A DNA stretch of 64,000 bases from JACCVG01 sp963790245. Its GTDB lineage: Bacteria; Actinomycetota; Thermoleophilia; Solirubrobacterales; Thermoleophilaceae. The position numbers were made by a program, and so were the translations under genes. Positions 46,043 through 54,350 of this stretch are shown here, piece by piece. The notes below the pieces were generated by a model that saw nothing but the letters and a program-made list of their open reading frames with translations, had not been told where the DNA came from and did no database searches. The stretch spans positions 1,488,001 to 1,552,000 of the forward strand of contig CAWBNP010000002.1 in NCBI GenBank assembly GCA_963790245.1, given 5' to 3'. The stretch's first letter is position 1; the number at the start of each line of letters is the position of its first letter.

Positions 46043-47374
46043 ATGCGCTGGCTCCTCCTCAAGGACATGACGATCCTGCGCCGCTCGCCGCTGTTGGTTG
46101 CGCTGCTCGTGATCTACCCGATTGCGATCTCCTGCCTGATCGGGTTCGCGCTCTCGCGCGCGCCGGAGAAGCCCGCCGTGGCGGTCCTCAACGAGGTCCC
46201 GGCCTCGAGCAACGAGATCGCCCTCGGCTCGGAGCAGATCGACGTCTCCAAGTACTCGACCGAGCTCTATGAGGCCGTCGATCCGGTGCCGGTGGAATCT
46301 CGCGAGGAGGCCGAGGAGAAGGTGCGCAACGGCGCGGTTCTGGCCGCGCTGATCATCCCGGCCGACATCACCTCGAAGCTCCAGACCGGACTGGCGCCGG
46401 CGACGGTCGAGGTGCTCTACAACGCCGAGGACCCGGTCAAGGCCGCGTTCGTCCAGGACACGATCAAGGCCCAGGTCCAAGATGCGAACCTTGCACTGAC
46501 CCAGGCGCTCACCGGCGTCGCGCTCCAGTACCTCGACCTGATCGTCAGCGGGGGGGAGTTCGATCTGCTGGGACAGAGCTTCGACGTCCTGGGGCTCGAG
46601 CGCTCGCAGGAGATCCTCGAGTCGATCAGCCCACGTCTCTCGGCATCCGACCGAGCCGATGTCGGAGACGTGATCGAGTTCGCGGGCCTCGCCGGAGAGA
46701 ACCTCGCGCTCGCCGACAACGCGCTTTCGTCGCTGAGCGCTCCGATCCGGGTGCAGACGACGGTCGTCGAGGGCGGTCGCACGCCGCTCAGCTCGTTCGC
46801 GATCGCGATCGCGATCGCGGTCTCGCTGATGTTCGTCACCGTGCTGCTCGCCTCCGGCATGCTCGCGCTCGAGCGCGAGGAGAACGCCTACACCCGGCTG
46901 ACGCGCGGCCTGATCGCACCGGGCGCGCTACTGGCCGAGAAGGTCGCGCTCGCGGCCGTCTGTTCGTTCGCCGTGACCCTTCTGATGCTGGCCGGCCTCG
47001 CGCTGTTCGTCGGGCTCGAGTTCGGCCGCGCGCCGATGTGGATCGGCGCGCTTGCGCTCGCGGCCACTGCGTTCGCGGCGATGGGCGTCGCGCTCGGCGC
47101 GCTCACGCGTGATGTCCGCGCGGCTTCGCTGCTCGCCTTCATGATCGCGCTGCCGATCGCGTTTCTGGCGCTCGTCCCCTCCGGCGCCGTCTCACCGGGC
47201 CTGTTCGGGGCGATCACGGCGGTCAACGGGCTGTTCCCGTTCGCGCCGACGCTCGACGCGCTCGATTGGGCCCTGAACGGCGCGCCGCTTGCCTTGCTGA
47301 CCGTCGGTCACCTGGCGGCGCTGGTCGCTGCCTACGCAGCTGTAGGGCGGGTCGCGCTGCGCCGCTTCGGCTGA
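46043..47374 (+). CDS. ABC-2 type transporter permease
   Basis: The 443-residue product has one N-terminal membrane helix (about 15-38), a roughly 210-residue extracytoplasmic domain rich in E, D and Q, and five membrane helices in the C-terminal 200 residues. The L-L-A-S-G-M-L-A-L-E-R-E-E-N-A-Y-T-R-L coupling region precedes helix three. This is the YhgE/ABC-2 family layout of drug or lipid exporters. The substrate is unknown. It is the partner of the ATPase at 45251. Confidence 0.88.
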   Translation: MRWLLLKDMTILRRSPLLVALLVIYPIAISCLIGFALSRAPEKPAVAVLNEVPASSNEIALGSEQIDVSKYSTELYEAVDPVPVESREEAEEKVRNGAVLAALIIPADITSKLQTGLAPATVEVLYNAEDPVKAAFVQDTIKAQVQDANLALTQALTGVALQYLDLIVSGGEFDLLGQSFDVLGLERSQEILESISPRLSASDRADVGDVIEFAGLAGENLALADNALSSLSAPIRVQTTVVEGGRTPLSSFAIAIAIAVSLMFVTVLLASGMLALEREENAYTRLTRGLIAPGALLAEKVALAAVCSFAVTLLMLAGLALFVGLEFGRAPMWIGALALAATAFAAMGVALGALTRDVRAASLLAFMIALPIAFLALVPSGAVSPGLFGAITAVNGLFPFAPTLDALDWALNGAPLALLTVGHLAALVAAYAAVGRVALRRFG

Positions 47375-47404
47375 ACGCGTGCACGCCCACGCGCGGTCGC
47401 GATC

Positions 47405-47410
47405 TACACT
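47405..47410 (+). promoter_or_regulatory. Possible -10 element (TACACT) for a leaderless hemB transcript
   Basis: TACACT is followed by six bases and then ATG 47417, a spacing that would put the transcription start at the start codon. No ribosome-binding site is visible. A GATC precedes the hexamer, as at dcd. Confidence 0.45.
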
Positions 47411-47416
47411 GCGGGC

Positions 47417-48391
47417 ATGGCTTTTCCCGCCACGCGCATGCGGCGGCTGCGCGGCTCGGGCCTGCTGCGCGACCTCGTCCGCGAGACCGAACTGACCGCC
47501 GCCCACCTGGTCTACCCGATGTTCGTAGAGCTCGGGACGGACAGCCAGACGCCGATCGCTGCGATGCCGGGCGTAGAGCGGTTCTCGATCTCGCGCGTCG
47601 TCGAGGAGGCGGCTGAGGCCGCCGCCGCCGGGATCCCAGCGGTCCTGTTGTTCGGGGTCCCGATCGATAAGGACGAGCAGGGATCCGGGGCTTATGACCC
47701 GGAGGGCGTCGTCCAGCTCGCCGTCCGCGCGATCAAGGAGGCCCATCCCGATCTGGTGGTGATGACCGACGTCTGCCTCTGTGCCTACACCTCGCACGGC
47801 CATTGCGGCGTCGTCCGCGCCGACGGCCGGATCGACAACGACCTGTCGCTCGAGCTGCTCGCTCGGACGGCGATCTCGCACGCCGAGGCCGGCGCCGACG
47901 CGATCGCTCCGAGCGACATGATGGATGGGCGTGTCGGCGCGCTGCGCGCCCAGCTCGACGCGGAGGGACACACCGGGACGCCGATCGTCGCCTACTCGGC
48001 GAAGTTCGCCTCGGCGTTCTACGGACCGTTCCGCGAGGCCGCAGGGTCCGCGCCGGCGTTCGGGGACCGCCGCACCTACCAGCTCGATCCCGCCAACGCC
48101 GAGGAAGCGGTCCGCGAGGCGATCCTCGACATGGAGGAGGGCGCCGACATCGTGATGGTCAAGCCGGCGCTCGCCTACCTCGACGTGATCCATCGCGTCA
48201 AGCAGGCGACCGGGATGCCTGTGGCGGCCTACAACGTCAGCGGCGAGTACGCCATGATCAAGGCCGCCGCAGCGGCCGGATACATCGACGAGCGCTCGAC
48301 CGTGCTCGAGACCCTGACTTCGATCCGCCGCGCCGGCGCCGACATCGTGATCACCTACCACGCAAAGGACGTCGCCGAATGGCTTCGCTGA
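47417..48391 (+). CDS. hemB: Delta-aminolevulinic acid dehydratase (porphobilinogen synthase)
   Basis: HemB condenses two 5-aminolevulinate molecules into porphobilinogen. The 324-residue protein has the zinc cysteine cluster D-V-C-L-C-A-Y-T-S-H-G-H-C-G (about 118-131) and the two active-site lysines in Y-S-A-K-F-A-S (near 196) and M-V-K-P-A-L-A-Y (near 248). V-S-G-E-Y-A-M-I-K follows. It is thus the zinc type. It overlaps the next gene by 13 bases and begins the heme block hemB-ahbAB-hemL. Confidence 0.96.
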   Translation: MAFPATRMRRLRGSGLLRDLVRETELTAAHLVYPMFVELGTDSQTPIAAMPGVERFSISRVVEEAAEAAAAGIPAVLLFGVPIDKDEQGSGAYDPEGVVQLAVRAIKEAHPDLVVMTDVCLCAYTSHGHCGVVRADGRIDNDLSLELLARTAISHAEAGADAIAPSDMMDGRVGALRAQLDAEGHTGTPIVAYSAKFASAFYGPFREAAGSAPAFGDRRTYQLDPANAEEAVREAILDMEEGADIVMVKPALAYLDVIHRVKQATGMPVAAYNVSGEYAMIKAAAAAGYIDERSTVLETLTSIRRAGADIVITYHAKDVAEWLR

Positions 48392-49464
48392 AGCAGCCGC
48401 CCGGGCGGGACAAGGTCCGCTCGCGCAAGGACGGGGCCGCGATCCCGCTCGACGAGCTCGACAAGCGGCTGCTGAACCTGATGCAGGGCCGCTTCCCGCT
48501 CGAGCCACGCCCCTACGCGCGAGTCGCCGAACTCGCCGAGACCTCCGAGGACGACGTGATGCAGCGCGTGCAGCGGCTGATCGACGGCCGCATCATCCGC
48601 CAGGTCACGCCGATCTTCGACACCCGCGCGCTCGGCTACAGCTCGATGCTCGTTGCGGCCAAGGTCGACGCCGACAACCCTCAGCGCGCGGCCCAGGTCG
48701 TCAACTCGCACCCCGGCGTCTCGCACAACTACCTCCGTAACCATGACTTCAACCTCTGGTTCACGATCGCCACCGAGCCCGGCTCGCCACTCGGCCTGGA
48801 GGGCACGCTCGACCTGCTCGCCGAGCAGATGGGCGCCGAATCGGTCCGCCAGCTCCCGACGCTGAAGCTGTTCAAGATCCGCATGGACCTCGAGATGGAG
48901 GGCGACACCTCAGCGCTCTCGAAGGCGGGCGTCGCCGAGCCGCCGCGCGAACTCGACCCGATCGAGCTGACCGACCTCGACTACGCCGTGATCAAGACCC
49001 TCCAGGGCGACATGCCGGTGATCAGCGAGCCCTACGCCCCGGCCGCCGAGCAGCTCGGGATCGGCGTCCCGGCCCTGCTCGACCAGCTCGAGTCGATGCG
49101 CGAGCGCGGCGCGCTGCGGCGCGTCGCCGCGATTCTCTTCCACCGCCGGGCGGGCTTCTCCGCCAACGGGATGGGCGTCTGGAACGTGCCCGCCGATCGG
49201 ATCATGGAGATCGGTCCGCAGATGGCGAGCTATCGCGGCATCTCCCACTGCTACCAGCGGCCGACCTACGAGGACTGGCCCTACTCCGTCTTCACGATGG
49301 CCCACGGCCGCTCCAAGGAGGAGTGCGACGAGATTCTCGAGACGATCGGACGGGAGACCGGGATCGAGGACCGCGCCACGCTCTACTCCTCGACCGAGTA
49401 CAAGAAGATCCGGTTGCTCTACTTCACCGACGAGCACCGCCGCTGGGAGGCAGAGCACTCTTAA
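48379..49464 (+). CDS. Fused AhbA-AhbB-like siroheme decarboxylase (Lrp/AsnC-type)
   Basis: The 361-residue product is a tandem of two Lrp/AsnC-like halves. Each half has a helix-turn-helix start (L-D-K-R-L-L-N-L-M-Q near 28; D-Y-A-V-I-K-T-L-Q near 200) and an alpha-beta domain. The first half carries S-H-N-Y-L-R-N-H-D-F-N-L-W-F-T and the second S-H-C-Y-Q-R-P and D-W-P-Y-S-V-F-T-M-A-H-G-R. These match AhbA and AhbB/NirDLGH proteins, which decarboxylate siroheme to didecarboxysiroheme. The context between hemB and hemL supports a tetrapyrrole role. Regulation of heme synthesis is the alternative. Confidence 0.82.
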   Translation: MASLKQPPGRDKVRSRKDGAAIPLDELDKRLLNLMQGRFPLEPRPYARVAELAETSEDDVMQRVQRLIDGRIIRQVTPIFDTRALGYSSMLVAAKVDADNPQRAAQVVNSHPGVSHNYLRNHDFNLWFTIATEPGSPLGLEGTLDLLAEQMGAESVRQLPTLKLFKIRMDLEMEGDTSALSKAGVAEPPRELDPIELTDLDYAVIKTLQGDMPVISEPYAPAAEQLGIGVPALLDQLESMRERGALRRVAAILFHRRAGFSANGMGVWNVPADRIMEIGPQMASYRGISHCYQRPTYEDWPYSVFTMAHGRSKEECDEILETIGRETGIEDRATLYSSTEYKKIRLLYFTDEHRRWEAEHS

Positions 49465-49624
49465 GGGGCTGCCCCGGCGTGCCTCGCACGGCGAGCAAGA
49501 CGATGACCGTCGCGGATACGTCACAGCCACCCTTCCTCGCACTACCGGTGCGAGGTGCGGGCGTCCGCGCCGTCCCGCTCGGTCCTCGTCCCGCTCGCCG
49601 CACGATCCCCACCGGGGCAGCCCC
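49465..49624. repeat. Long imperfect inverted repeat between ahbAB and hemL
   Basis: The left arm 49465-49496 and right arm 49593-49624 are complementary over 32 bases with mismatches in the middle. The outer 13 bases (GGGGCTGCCCCGG / CCGGGGCAGCCCC) are nearly perfect. The 96-bp interior holds a GTGCCTCGCAC-like and GTGCGAGGTGC pair. The right arm contains CCCCACCGGGG, the core of the TAGACCCC family. It covers nearly the whole 163-bp gap. Confidence 0.75.
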
Positions 49625-49627
49625 GTA

Positions 49628-50908
49628 GTGTCCGAGTCGTCAGCGGAGCTGTACCGGCGCGCAACCACCCTGCTGCCCGGGGGCGTCAACTCTCCGGTGC
49701 GCGCGATGCGCGCGATCGGCCGCGACCCGATCTTCATCGAGCGTGGCGAAGGCGCGGAGCTGCTCGACGTCGACGGCAACCGCTACGTGGATTGGGTCTG
49801 CTCGTGGGGCCCGCTGATCGCCGGCCACGCCCATCCCGACGTGCTTGCGGCGATCGGCCGGGCAGCGGCTGCAGGCACGAGCTTCGGCGCGCCGACGGCG
49901 GGCGAGGTCGAGCTCGCGGGCGAGATCGTCGATCGCGTGCCCTCCGCTGAGATGGTGCGGATGACCTCCTCCGGGACCGAGACGACGATGACCGCCGTGC
50001 GGCTCGCCCGCGCGGTCACCGGCCGCGACGTGATCGTCAAGTTCGCAGGCGCCTACCACGGCCACGTCGATGGTCTGTTGGCCGAGGCGGGCTCGGGCCT
50101 CGCGACCCAAGGGATCCCCGCAAGCCCCGGGGTGAGCGCCGCCGCCGCCGCCGACACGGTTGTAGTCGCGTGGAACGATCGCGCCGCCGTCGAGCAGGCG
50201 CTCGCCGAGCGGCCGACAGCCGCGATCCTCGCCGAGCCGTACCCGGGCAACATGGGCGTCGTCGGGCCCGAGCCGGGCTTCTTGGAGTTCCTGAGAGTCG
50301 CGGCCGATGAGTCCGGCGCGCTACTCGTCTTCGACGAGGTCATTTCCGGCTTCCGCGTCGCCCGCGGCGGGGCTCAGGAGCGCGAAGCGGTGTACCCCGA
50401 CCTGACCGCGCTGGGCAAGGTGATCGGAGGCGGTCTTCCCGCGGCGGCGCTGGCGGGACCGCGCGCCCTGATGGAACGGCTCGCGCCGGCCGGCGACGTC
50501 TACCAAGCCGGGACCCTCTCCGGAAATCCACTCGCCGTCGCCGCTGGCCGCGCGACGCTGGCGCTGCTCGATGCGGATGCCTACGAACGGCTGGCGCAGA
50601 GCACCGACGCGATCGTCGCGGCGCTCCGCGAGGGCGCGGCCGAGTCTGACGCCGATGTTCAGATTCAATCGGTCCCTGGGCTGTTCACCATCTTCTTCTC
50701 GTCCGAACCGGTGCGCGACTACGCCGGCGCCCAGCGCTGCGATCTTGCAGCCCACGGCCGGTTCTGCCGCGCCTTGCTCGAGCGCGGGGTCTATCCGCCC
50801 CCGTCGCAGTTCGAGGCATGGTTCCCGTCGCTCGCCCATGAGCCGCGGCATCTCGACCTCACCGCCACCGCGGCGGCGGAGGCCTTCCGCGAAGCGGTCT
50901 CCGCGTGA
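49628..50908 (+). CDS. hemL: Glutamate-1-semialdehyde 2,1-aminomutase
   Basis: HemL makes 5-aminolevulinate from glutamate-1-semialdehyde, the C5 route. The 426-residue PLP enzyme has P-G-G-V-N-S-P-V-R near the N-terminus, S-S-G-T-E-T-T-M-T-A, Y-H-G-H-V-D, D-E-V-I-S-G-F-R and the PLP lysine in L-G-K-V-I-G-G-G-L-P (near 260-270). GTG 49628 begins three bases after the inverted repeat, with no separate ribosome-binding site. Its stop overlaps the next GTG. Confidence 0.96.
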   Translation: MSESSAELYRRATTLLPGGVNSPVRAMRAIGRDPIFIERGEGAELLDVDGNRYVDWVCSWGPLIAGHAHPDVLAAIGRAAAAGTSFGAPTAGEVELAGEIVDRVPSAEMVRMTSSGTETTMTAVRLARAVTGRDVIVKFAGAYHGHVDGLLAEAGSGLATQGIPASPGVSAAAAADTVVVAWNDRAAVEQALAERPTAAILAEPYPGNMGVVGPEPGFLEFLRVAADESGALLVFDEVISGFRVARGGAQEREAVYPDLTALGKVIGGGLPAAALAGPRALMERLAPAGDVYQAGTLSGNPLAVAAGRATLALLDADAYERLAQSTDAIVAALREGAAESDADVQIQSVPGLFTIFFSSEPVRDYAGAQRCDLAAHGRFCRALLERGVYPPPSQFEAWFPSLAHEPRHLDLTATAAAEAFREAVSA

Positions 50909-51321
50909 GCGCGCTCGCTGCGGTCGTGGCCGCGATCGACTCGCATCTGGCCCCGCACGCGCTCGACCCGGTTCCCCAAGGCCGCTTCGACGGGCTGCCC
51001 GCGCAGCGGGCGTTCGTGCTCGAGGCGGTCTACGAAGGCCAGCTCATGCATCACGGGGAGCCGCGGGCATTCGCCGGGATGGACCCCGACCTGCGGCTGC
51101 TCGCTGGTGATGCGCTCTACGCGCTCGGCTTGAGTCGGCTGGCCGAGTTCGGCGACCTCGAGGCGATCGCCGAACTGGCCGACCTGATCGCGCTCTGCGC
51201 GTGGGCGCGCTCCGCGGGCCGGGAAGAGCTGCTCGAGGGGCTGTGGAAAGCCTCGGAGGAGCGGCTCGACGGTCGCGGCGACGGCGCCCGAGCAGCGCTC
51301 GGCACCGCGCAGCGCGGTTGA
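50905..51321 (+). CDS. Conserved hypothetical protein downstream of hemL
   Basis: The 138-residue product is helical and alanine/leucine rich with no membrane helix and no cysteine pair. Its most distinctive part is F-V-L-E-A-V-Y-E-G-Q-L-M-H-H-G (about 37-51), followed by a run of amphipathic helices. It overlaps hemL by four bases and precedes the cytochrome bc genes, so a role in heme or bc assembly is possible but unproven. The family is not recognised. Confidence 0.65.
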   Translation: MSALAAVVAAIDSHLAPHALDPVPQGRFDGLPAQRAFVLEAVYEGQLMHHGEPRAFAGMDPDLRLLAGDALYALGLSRLAEFGDLEAIAELADLIALCAWARSAGREELLEGLWKASEERLDGRGDGARAALGTAQRG

Positions 51322-51407
51322 GCGGTGCGCGTGGACGCCTCCGTCCCGGCGGTCCGCGATAAACTTGCATACGTCGAACGCGTCCCCCCTTCGACCTCCC
51401 CCTGAAC

Positions 51408-52076
51408 TTGGCCCCCGATCCCAAAAAGCGCTCCTCGAAGCGCTCGCCCTACACGACCGACCGCGGCACGGCGGGCGCCTACGAGGGTGAGACGATCACG
51501 CGGCGGACGCTGTTCACAGGGGGCGCGCTCGCTGCCGGCGGCGTCGCGACCACGGCTTTCGCCCTGCCGGCACTCGGCTTCGCGCTAGGCCCGCTGTTCG
51601 AGGATCGCTCGCGGTCGATTTTCCAGGACGTCGGCTCGACGGCCGATTTCAACCCCGACTCCTACGTTCCCCAGGTCATCTCCCTGCCCGATTCGGTCGG
51701 CACCGGCGAGGCCGGAAAGACGACCGTCTACCTGCGCGAGTTCAACCCCGAGCTGGACACCGACAAGCTTGGTTATCCCTACGTCGCGATCTCGACCCGC
51801 TGCATGCACCTCGGTTGTCCAGTCCGCTACGTGCAGGCTTCCAAGCGGTTCATCTGCCCTTGTCACGGCGGCGTCTACGCGGCCGATGGCTCGGTCTCCG
51901 GCGGTCCGCCCGTCCGCCCCCTCGACCGGTTCGAGACCGAGGTCGTCGGCGATCGGGTGCTTGTCGGGGACCGCTTCTCGCTCGACTCCCAGTTCCAGAA
52001 GTTCTCCCCGCGTGACCCGGGCGAGCCGCTCGACGGGCTCTGGCAATACCTCTACCCGCCCCGGCCGACCGTCTGA
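51408..52076 (+). CDS. qcrA: Rieske iron-sulfur subunit of the cytochrome bc complex
   Basis: The 222-residue product has a basic N-terminus, a Tat-like T-R-R-T-L-F motif followed by one membrane segment (about 33-60), and the Rieske domain with C-M-H-L-G-C and C-P-C-H-G-G (2Fe-2S ligands) near 132 and 149. It passes electrons from menaquinol to the c-type heme. It has a TTG start at 51408 (86 bases after the previous gene), with a TAAACT/CATACG-type promoter region upstream. It is followed directly by cytochrome b (1-base stop/start overlap). Confidence 0.92.
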   Translation: MAPDPKKRSSKRSPYTTDRGTAGAYEGETITRRTLFTGGALAAGGVATTAFALPALGFALGPLFEDRSRSIFQDVGSTADFNPDSYVPQVISLPDSVGTGEAGKTTVYLREFNPELDTDKLGYPYVAISTRCMHLGCPVRYVQASKRFICPCHGGVYAADGSVSGGPPVRPLDRFETEVVGDRVLVGDRFSLDSQFQKFSPRDPGEPLDGLWQYLYPPRPTV

Positions 52077-52912
52077 TGGCGATCCTGCCGCGGCTCGGCC
52101 GCAAGCCCGAGGCCCCGCCCGAAGAGAGCCCGGACATCCCTGGCGTCCTCAAGCGCGGGGGCAACGGAGAGAGGCCGAGCGGATTCGACAGGCAGGCGCT
52201 CAAGAAGGGCGCCGCCGAGGTTCCGATCTCGGTCGCCGGCTGGCTCGAGGAGCGGCTCGGGCAAACACCCGCCCTGAAGCACACCCTGTTCCGCAAGGTG
52301 CCGGGCCACGACTGGACCTACACGCTCGGGTTCGCCGTCCTGATCGCCTTCATGTCGCAGGCCGTTACGGGCGTGTTCCTCGCGATGTACTACGACCCAT
52401 CGCCGACGCAGGCCTATGCCTCGGCTGCGTTCATCACCAACGAACTGTTCCTTGGCGAGTTCGTGCGTGGCATGCACCGCTGGGGCTCGACGGTGATGAT
52501 CGTCCTGATCTTCCTCCACATGGGGCAGACGTTCTTCTATGGCGCCTACAAGTACCCGCGCGAGATGAACTGGGTGATCGGGGTCATCCTCGTGACGATG
52601 ACGCTGATGATGGGTCTGACCGGCTATCTGCTGCCGTTCGACCAGCGCTCCTTCTGGGCGACGATCGTCGCGGTCAACCTCAACGGCACCGGTCCGATCA
52701 TCGGCCCCTACCTCGGCGATTTCCTGCGCGGGGGGGCGGACTTCAACGCGATCACGATCTCCCGCTTCTACGCGATCCACATGCTGTTGATCCCGGGTCT
52801 GCTGCTGGCGCTGATCGGCGCCCATCTCTACCTCGTCACCAAGCTCGGCACGACCGCCCCGCCGTGGGTCAAGGCACGCAAGCGCCGCGAGCTCGCCAAA
52901 GAAGAGATCTAG
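52076..52912 (+). CDS. qcrB: Cytochrome b N-terminal subunit (b6-like)
   Basis: The 278-residue product has four membrane helices after a 70-residue soluble lead. Four heme-ligand histidines are in place: M-H-R-W and L-H-M-G in helix B, then A-I-H-M and G-A-H-L in helix D. It carries G-V-F-L-A-M-Y-Y and Y-L-L-P-F-D-Q, typical of b6/QcrB. It is the short, split form as in Bacillus, not the roughly 550-residue fused QcrB of other actinobacteria. The next gene starts after one codon boundary. Confidence 0.93.
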   Translation: MAILPRLGRKPEAPPEESPDIPGVLKRGGNGERPSGFDRQALKKGAAEVPISVAGWLEERLGQTPALKHTLFRKVPGHDWTYTLGFAVLIAFMSQAVTGVFLAMYYDPSPTQAYASAAFITNELFLGEFVRGMHRWGSTVMIVLIFLHMGQTFFYGAYKYPREMNWVIGVILVTMTLMMGLTGYLLPFDQRSFWATIVAVNLNGTGPIIGPYLGDFLRGGADFNAITISRFYAIHMLLIPGLLLALIGAHLYLVTKLGTTAPPWVKARKRRELAKEEI

Positions 52913-53626
52913 ATGAACAAGCGCGAGAAGGAGCAATACCTCCGCGAGTACGGCCTGATCAAGGAGGAGACCGGCCACCCGTTCTTCCCCTACACGGTCT
53001 TCAAGGACGGCGTGATGGCGTGCCTGGTCGTCGGCGTCATCATCCTGATGGCGATTCTCTTTGGCGCCGAGCTCGGTCCGAAGGCCGACCCGACGACGAC
53101 CACCTACACCCCGCGTCCGGAGTGGTACTTCTTCTTCCTCTTCGAGCTGCTGCGCGTCGTCAAGCCGCCGGAGCTGGTGATCCTCGCGACGATCGGGATC
53201 CCCACTATCTGCCTGATCCTGCTGATCCTGCTGCCGTTCATCGACCGCAACCCCGAGCGCCATCCGCTCAAGCGCCCGGTCGCGCTTGTCGCCGGGATCA
53301 CGACGATCGGCGCGATGGCCTACCTGACGATCCTCGGGGCGATCGCCGGTTCGCCGACAGAGATCGAGCTGCCGGTCGCCGCTCAGTACCAGGAGGGGAA
53401 GGAGGTCACCGCGTCCGCCGGATGCCTGGCTTGCCACCAGTTCGGGGAAAACGGCAACTCCGGGCCGGGGCCGGCGCTGACCAACATCGGGGCCAAGCTC
53501 CCGCGGCAGGCGATCGAGCGGACGCTGCTCAACCCGACCGCCCCGATGCCGTCCTACCAGTCGCTCCAGACTCAGGATCCCGAGGCGTTCGATCAGATGG
53601 TCGACTTCCTCGCCTCGCTCAAGTAG
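52913..53626 (+). CDS. qcrC: Subunit IV / cytochrome c fusion of the bc complex (QcrC type)
   Basis: The 237-residue product joins the C-terminal part of cytochrome b to a cytochrome c. Three membrane helices are at about 38-57, 87-110 and 120-145, and the quinol-site motif R-P-E-W-Y-F-F-F lies before the second. The outer domain has C-L-A-C-H-Q (heme c site, near 166) and a methionine ligand candidate in A-P-M-P-S-Y. This layout is known from Bacillus QcrC. It completes the menaquinol:cytochrome c reductase. Confidence 0.92.
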   Translation: MNKREKEQYLREYGLIKEETGHPFFPYTVFKDGVMACLVVGVIILMAILFGAELGPKADPTTTTYTPRPEWYFFFLFELLRVVKPPELVILATIGIPTICLILLILLPFIDRNPERHPLKRPVALVAGITTIGAMAYLTILGAIAGSPTEIELPVAAQYQEGKEVTASAGCLACHQFGENGNSGPGPALTNIGAKLPRQAIERTLLNPTAPMPSYQSLQTQDPEAFDQMVDFLASLK

Positions 53627-53636
53627 CGGCGCTCTG

Positions 53637-54350
53637 ATGCCCCGCCAGAGCCCGACGCCGGGCACGCTTGAAGAGCCTCAGGTACGAGCGATGTTCGACC
53701 GGATCGCGGCCGTGTATGACCGGATGAACTCGGTGATGACTGTCGGGATGCACCACCGCTGGCGCGAGCGCGCGGCTGATCTCGCCGGGATCGGTCCCGG
53801 CGATCACGTGCTCGATGTCGCGACCGGAACCGGCGACCTCGCGGTCGAGCTGAACCGTCGGGTCGCTCCTGGCGGCTCCGTGATCGGGTCTGACTTCTCC
53901 GAGCAGATGCTCGAGCTCGCGCGCGTCAAGTCCGGCGAGATCACCTTCGAGTGGGGCAACGCGCTCGAGCTTCCTTATGAGGACGCCCGCTTCGACGCGG
54001 CGACGGTCGGCTTCGGCGCTCGCAACTTCTCCAATCTCGCCAAGGGGCTCGCCGAAATGGCGCGCGTGACGCGACCCGGCGGGAAGGTCGTCGTGCTGGA
54101 GATAACGACGCCGCAGAAGCCCCCGCTGTCGATCTTCTTCGGCCTCTGGTTCGATCGGCTCGTTCCCACACTCGGGCGGATGGCCGGTGACTCCGACGCG
54201 TACACCTACCTGCCGAGCTCGGTCCGCCGCTTCCCGGGCCCGCGCGAACTCGCCGCGGCACTCAGCGCGATCGGCCTGGTCGACGTCGGCTACCTGATCA
54301 CGGCGGGGGGGATCATCGCGATCCACCACGGGACGGTGGCCGAGAACTGA
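53637..54350 (+). CDS. menG: Demethylmenaquinone methyltransferase
   Basis: This class I SAM enzyme performs the last methylation of menaquinone (UbiE/MenG family). In 237 residues it has F-D-R-I-A-A-V-Y-D-R-M-N (about 20-31), the SAM loop D-V-A-T-G-T-G-D-L-A, D-F-S-E-Q-M-L near 85, and the ubiE signature Y-T-Y-L-P-S-S-V-R-R-F-P. Its place between the bc complex and a polyprenyl synthase supports menaquinone use. It overlaps the next gene by one base. Confidence 0.93.
   Translation: MPRQSPTPGTLEEPQVRAMFDRIAAVYDRMNSVMTVGMHHRWRERAADLAGIGPGDHVLDVATGTGDLAVELNRRVAPGGSVIGSDFSEQMLELARVKSGEITFEWGNALELPYEDARFDAATVGFGARNFSNLAKGLAEMARVTRPGGKVVVLEITTPQKPPLSIFFGLWFDRLVPTLGRMAGDSDAYTYLPSSVRRFPGPRELAAALSAIGLVDVGYLITAGGIIAIHHGTVAEN

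Noticed and set aside
52052..53665. A 537-codon open frame on the minus strand
   Set aside because: It is the antisense shadow of the bc-complex genes. The translation is rich in D, R, E and H with no hydrophobic core.
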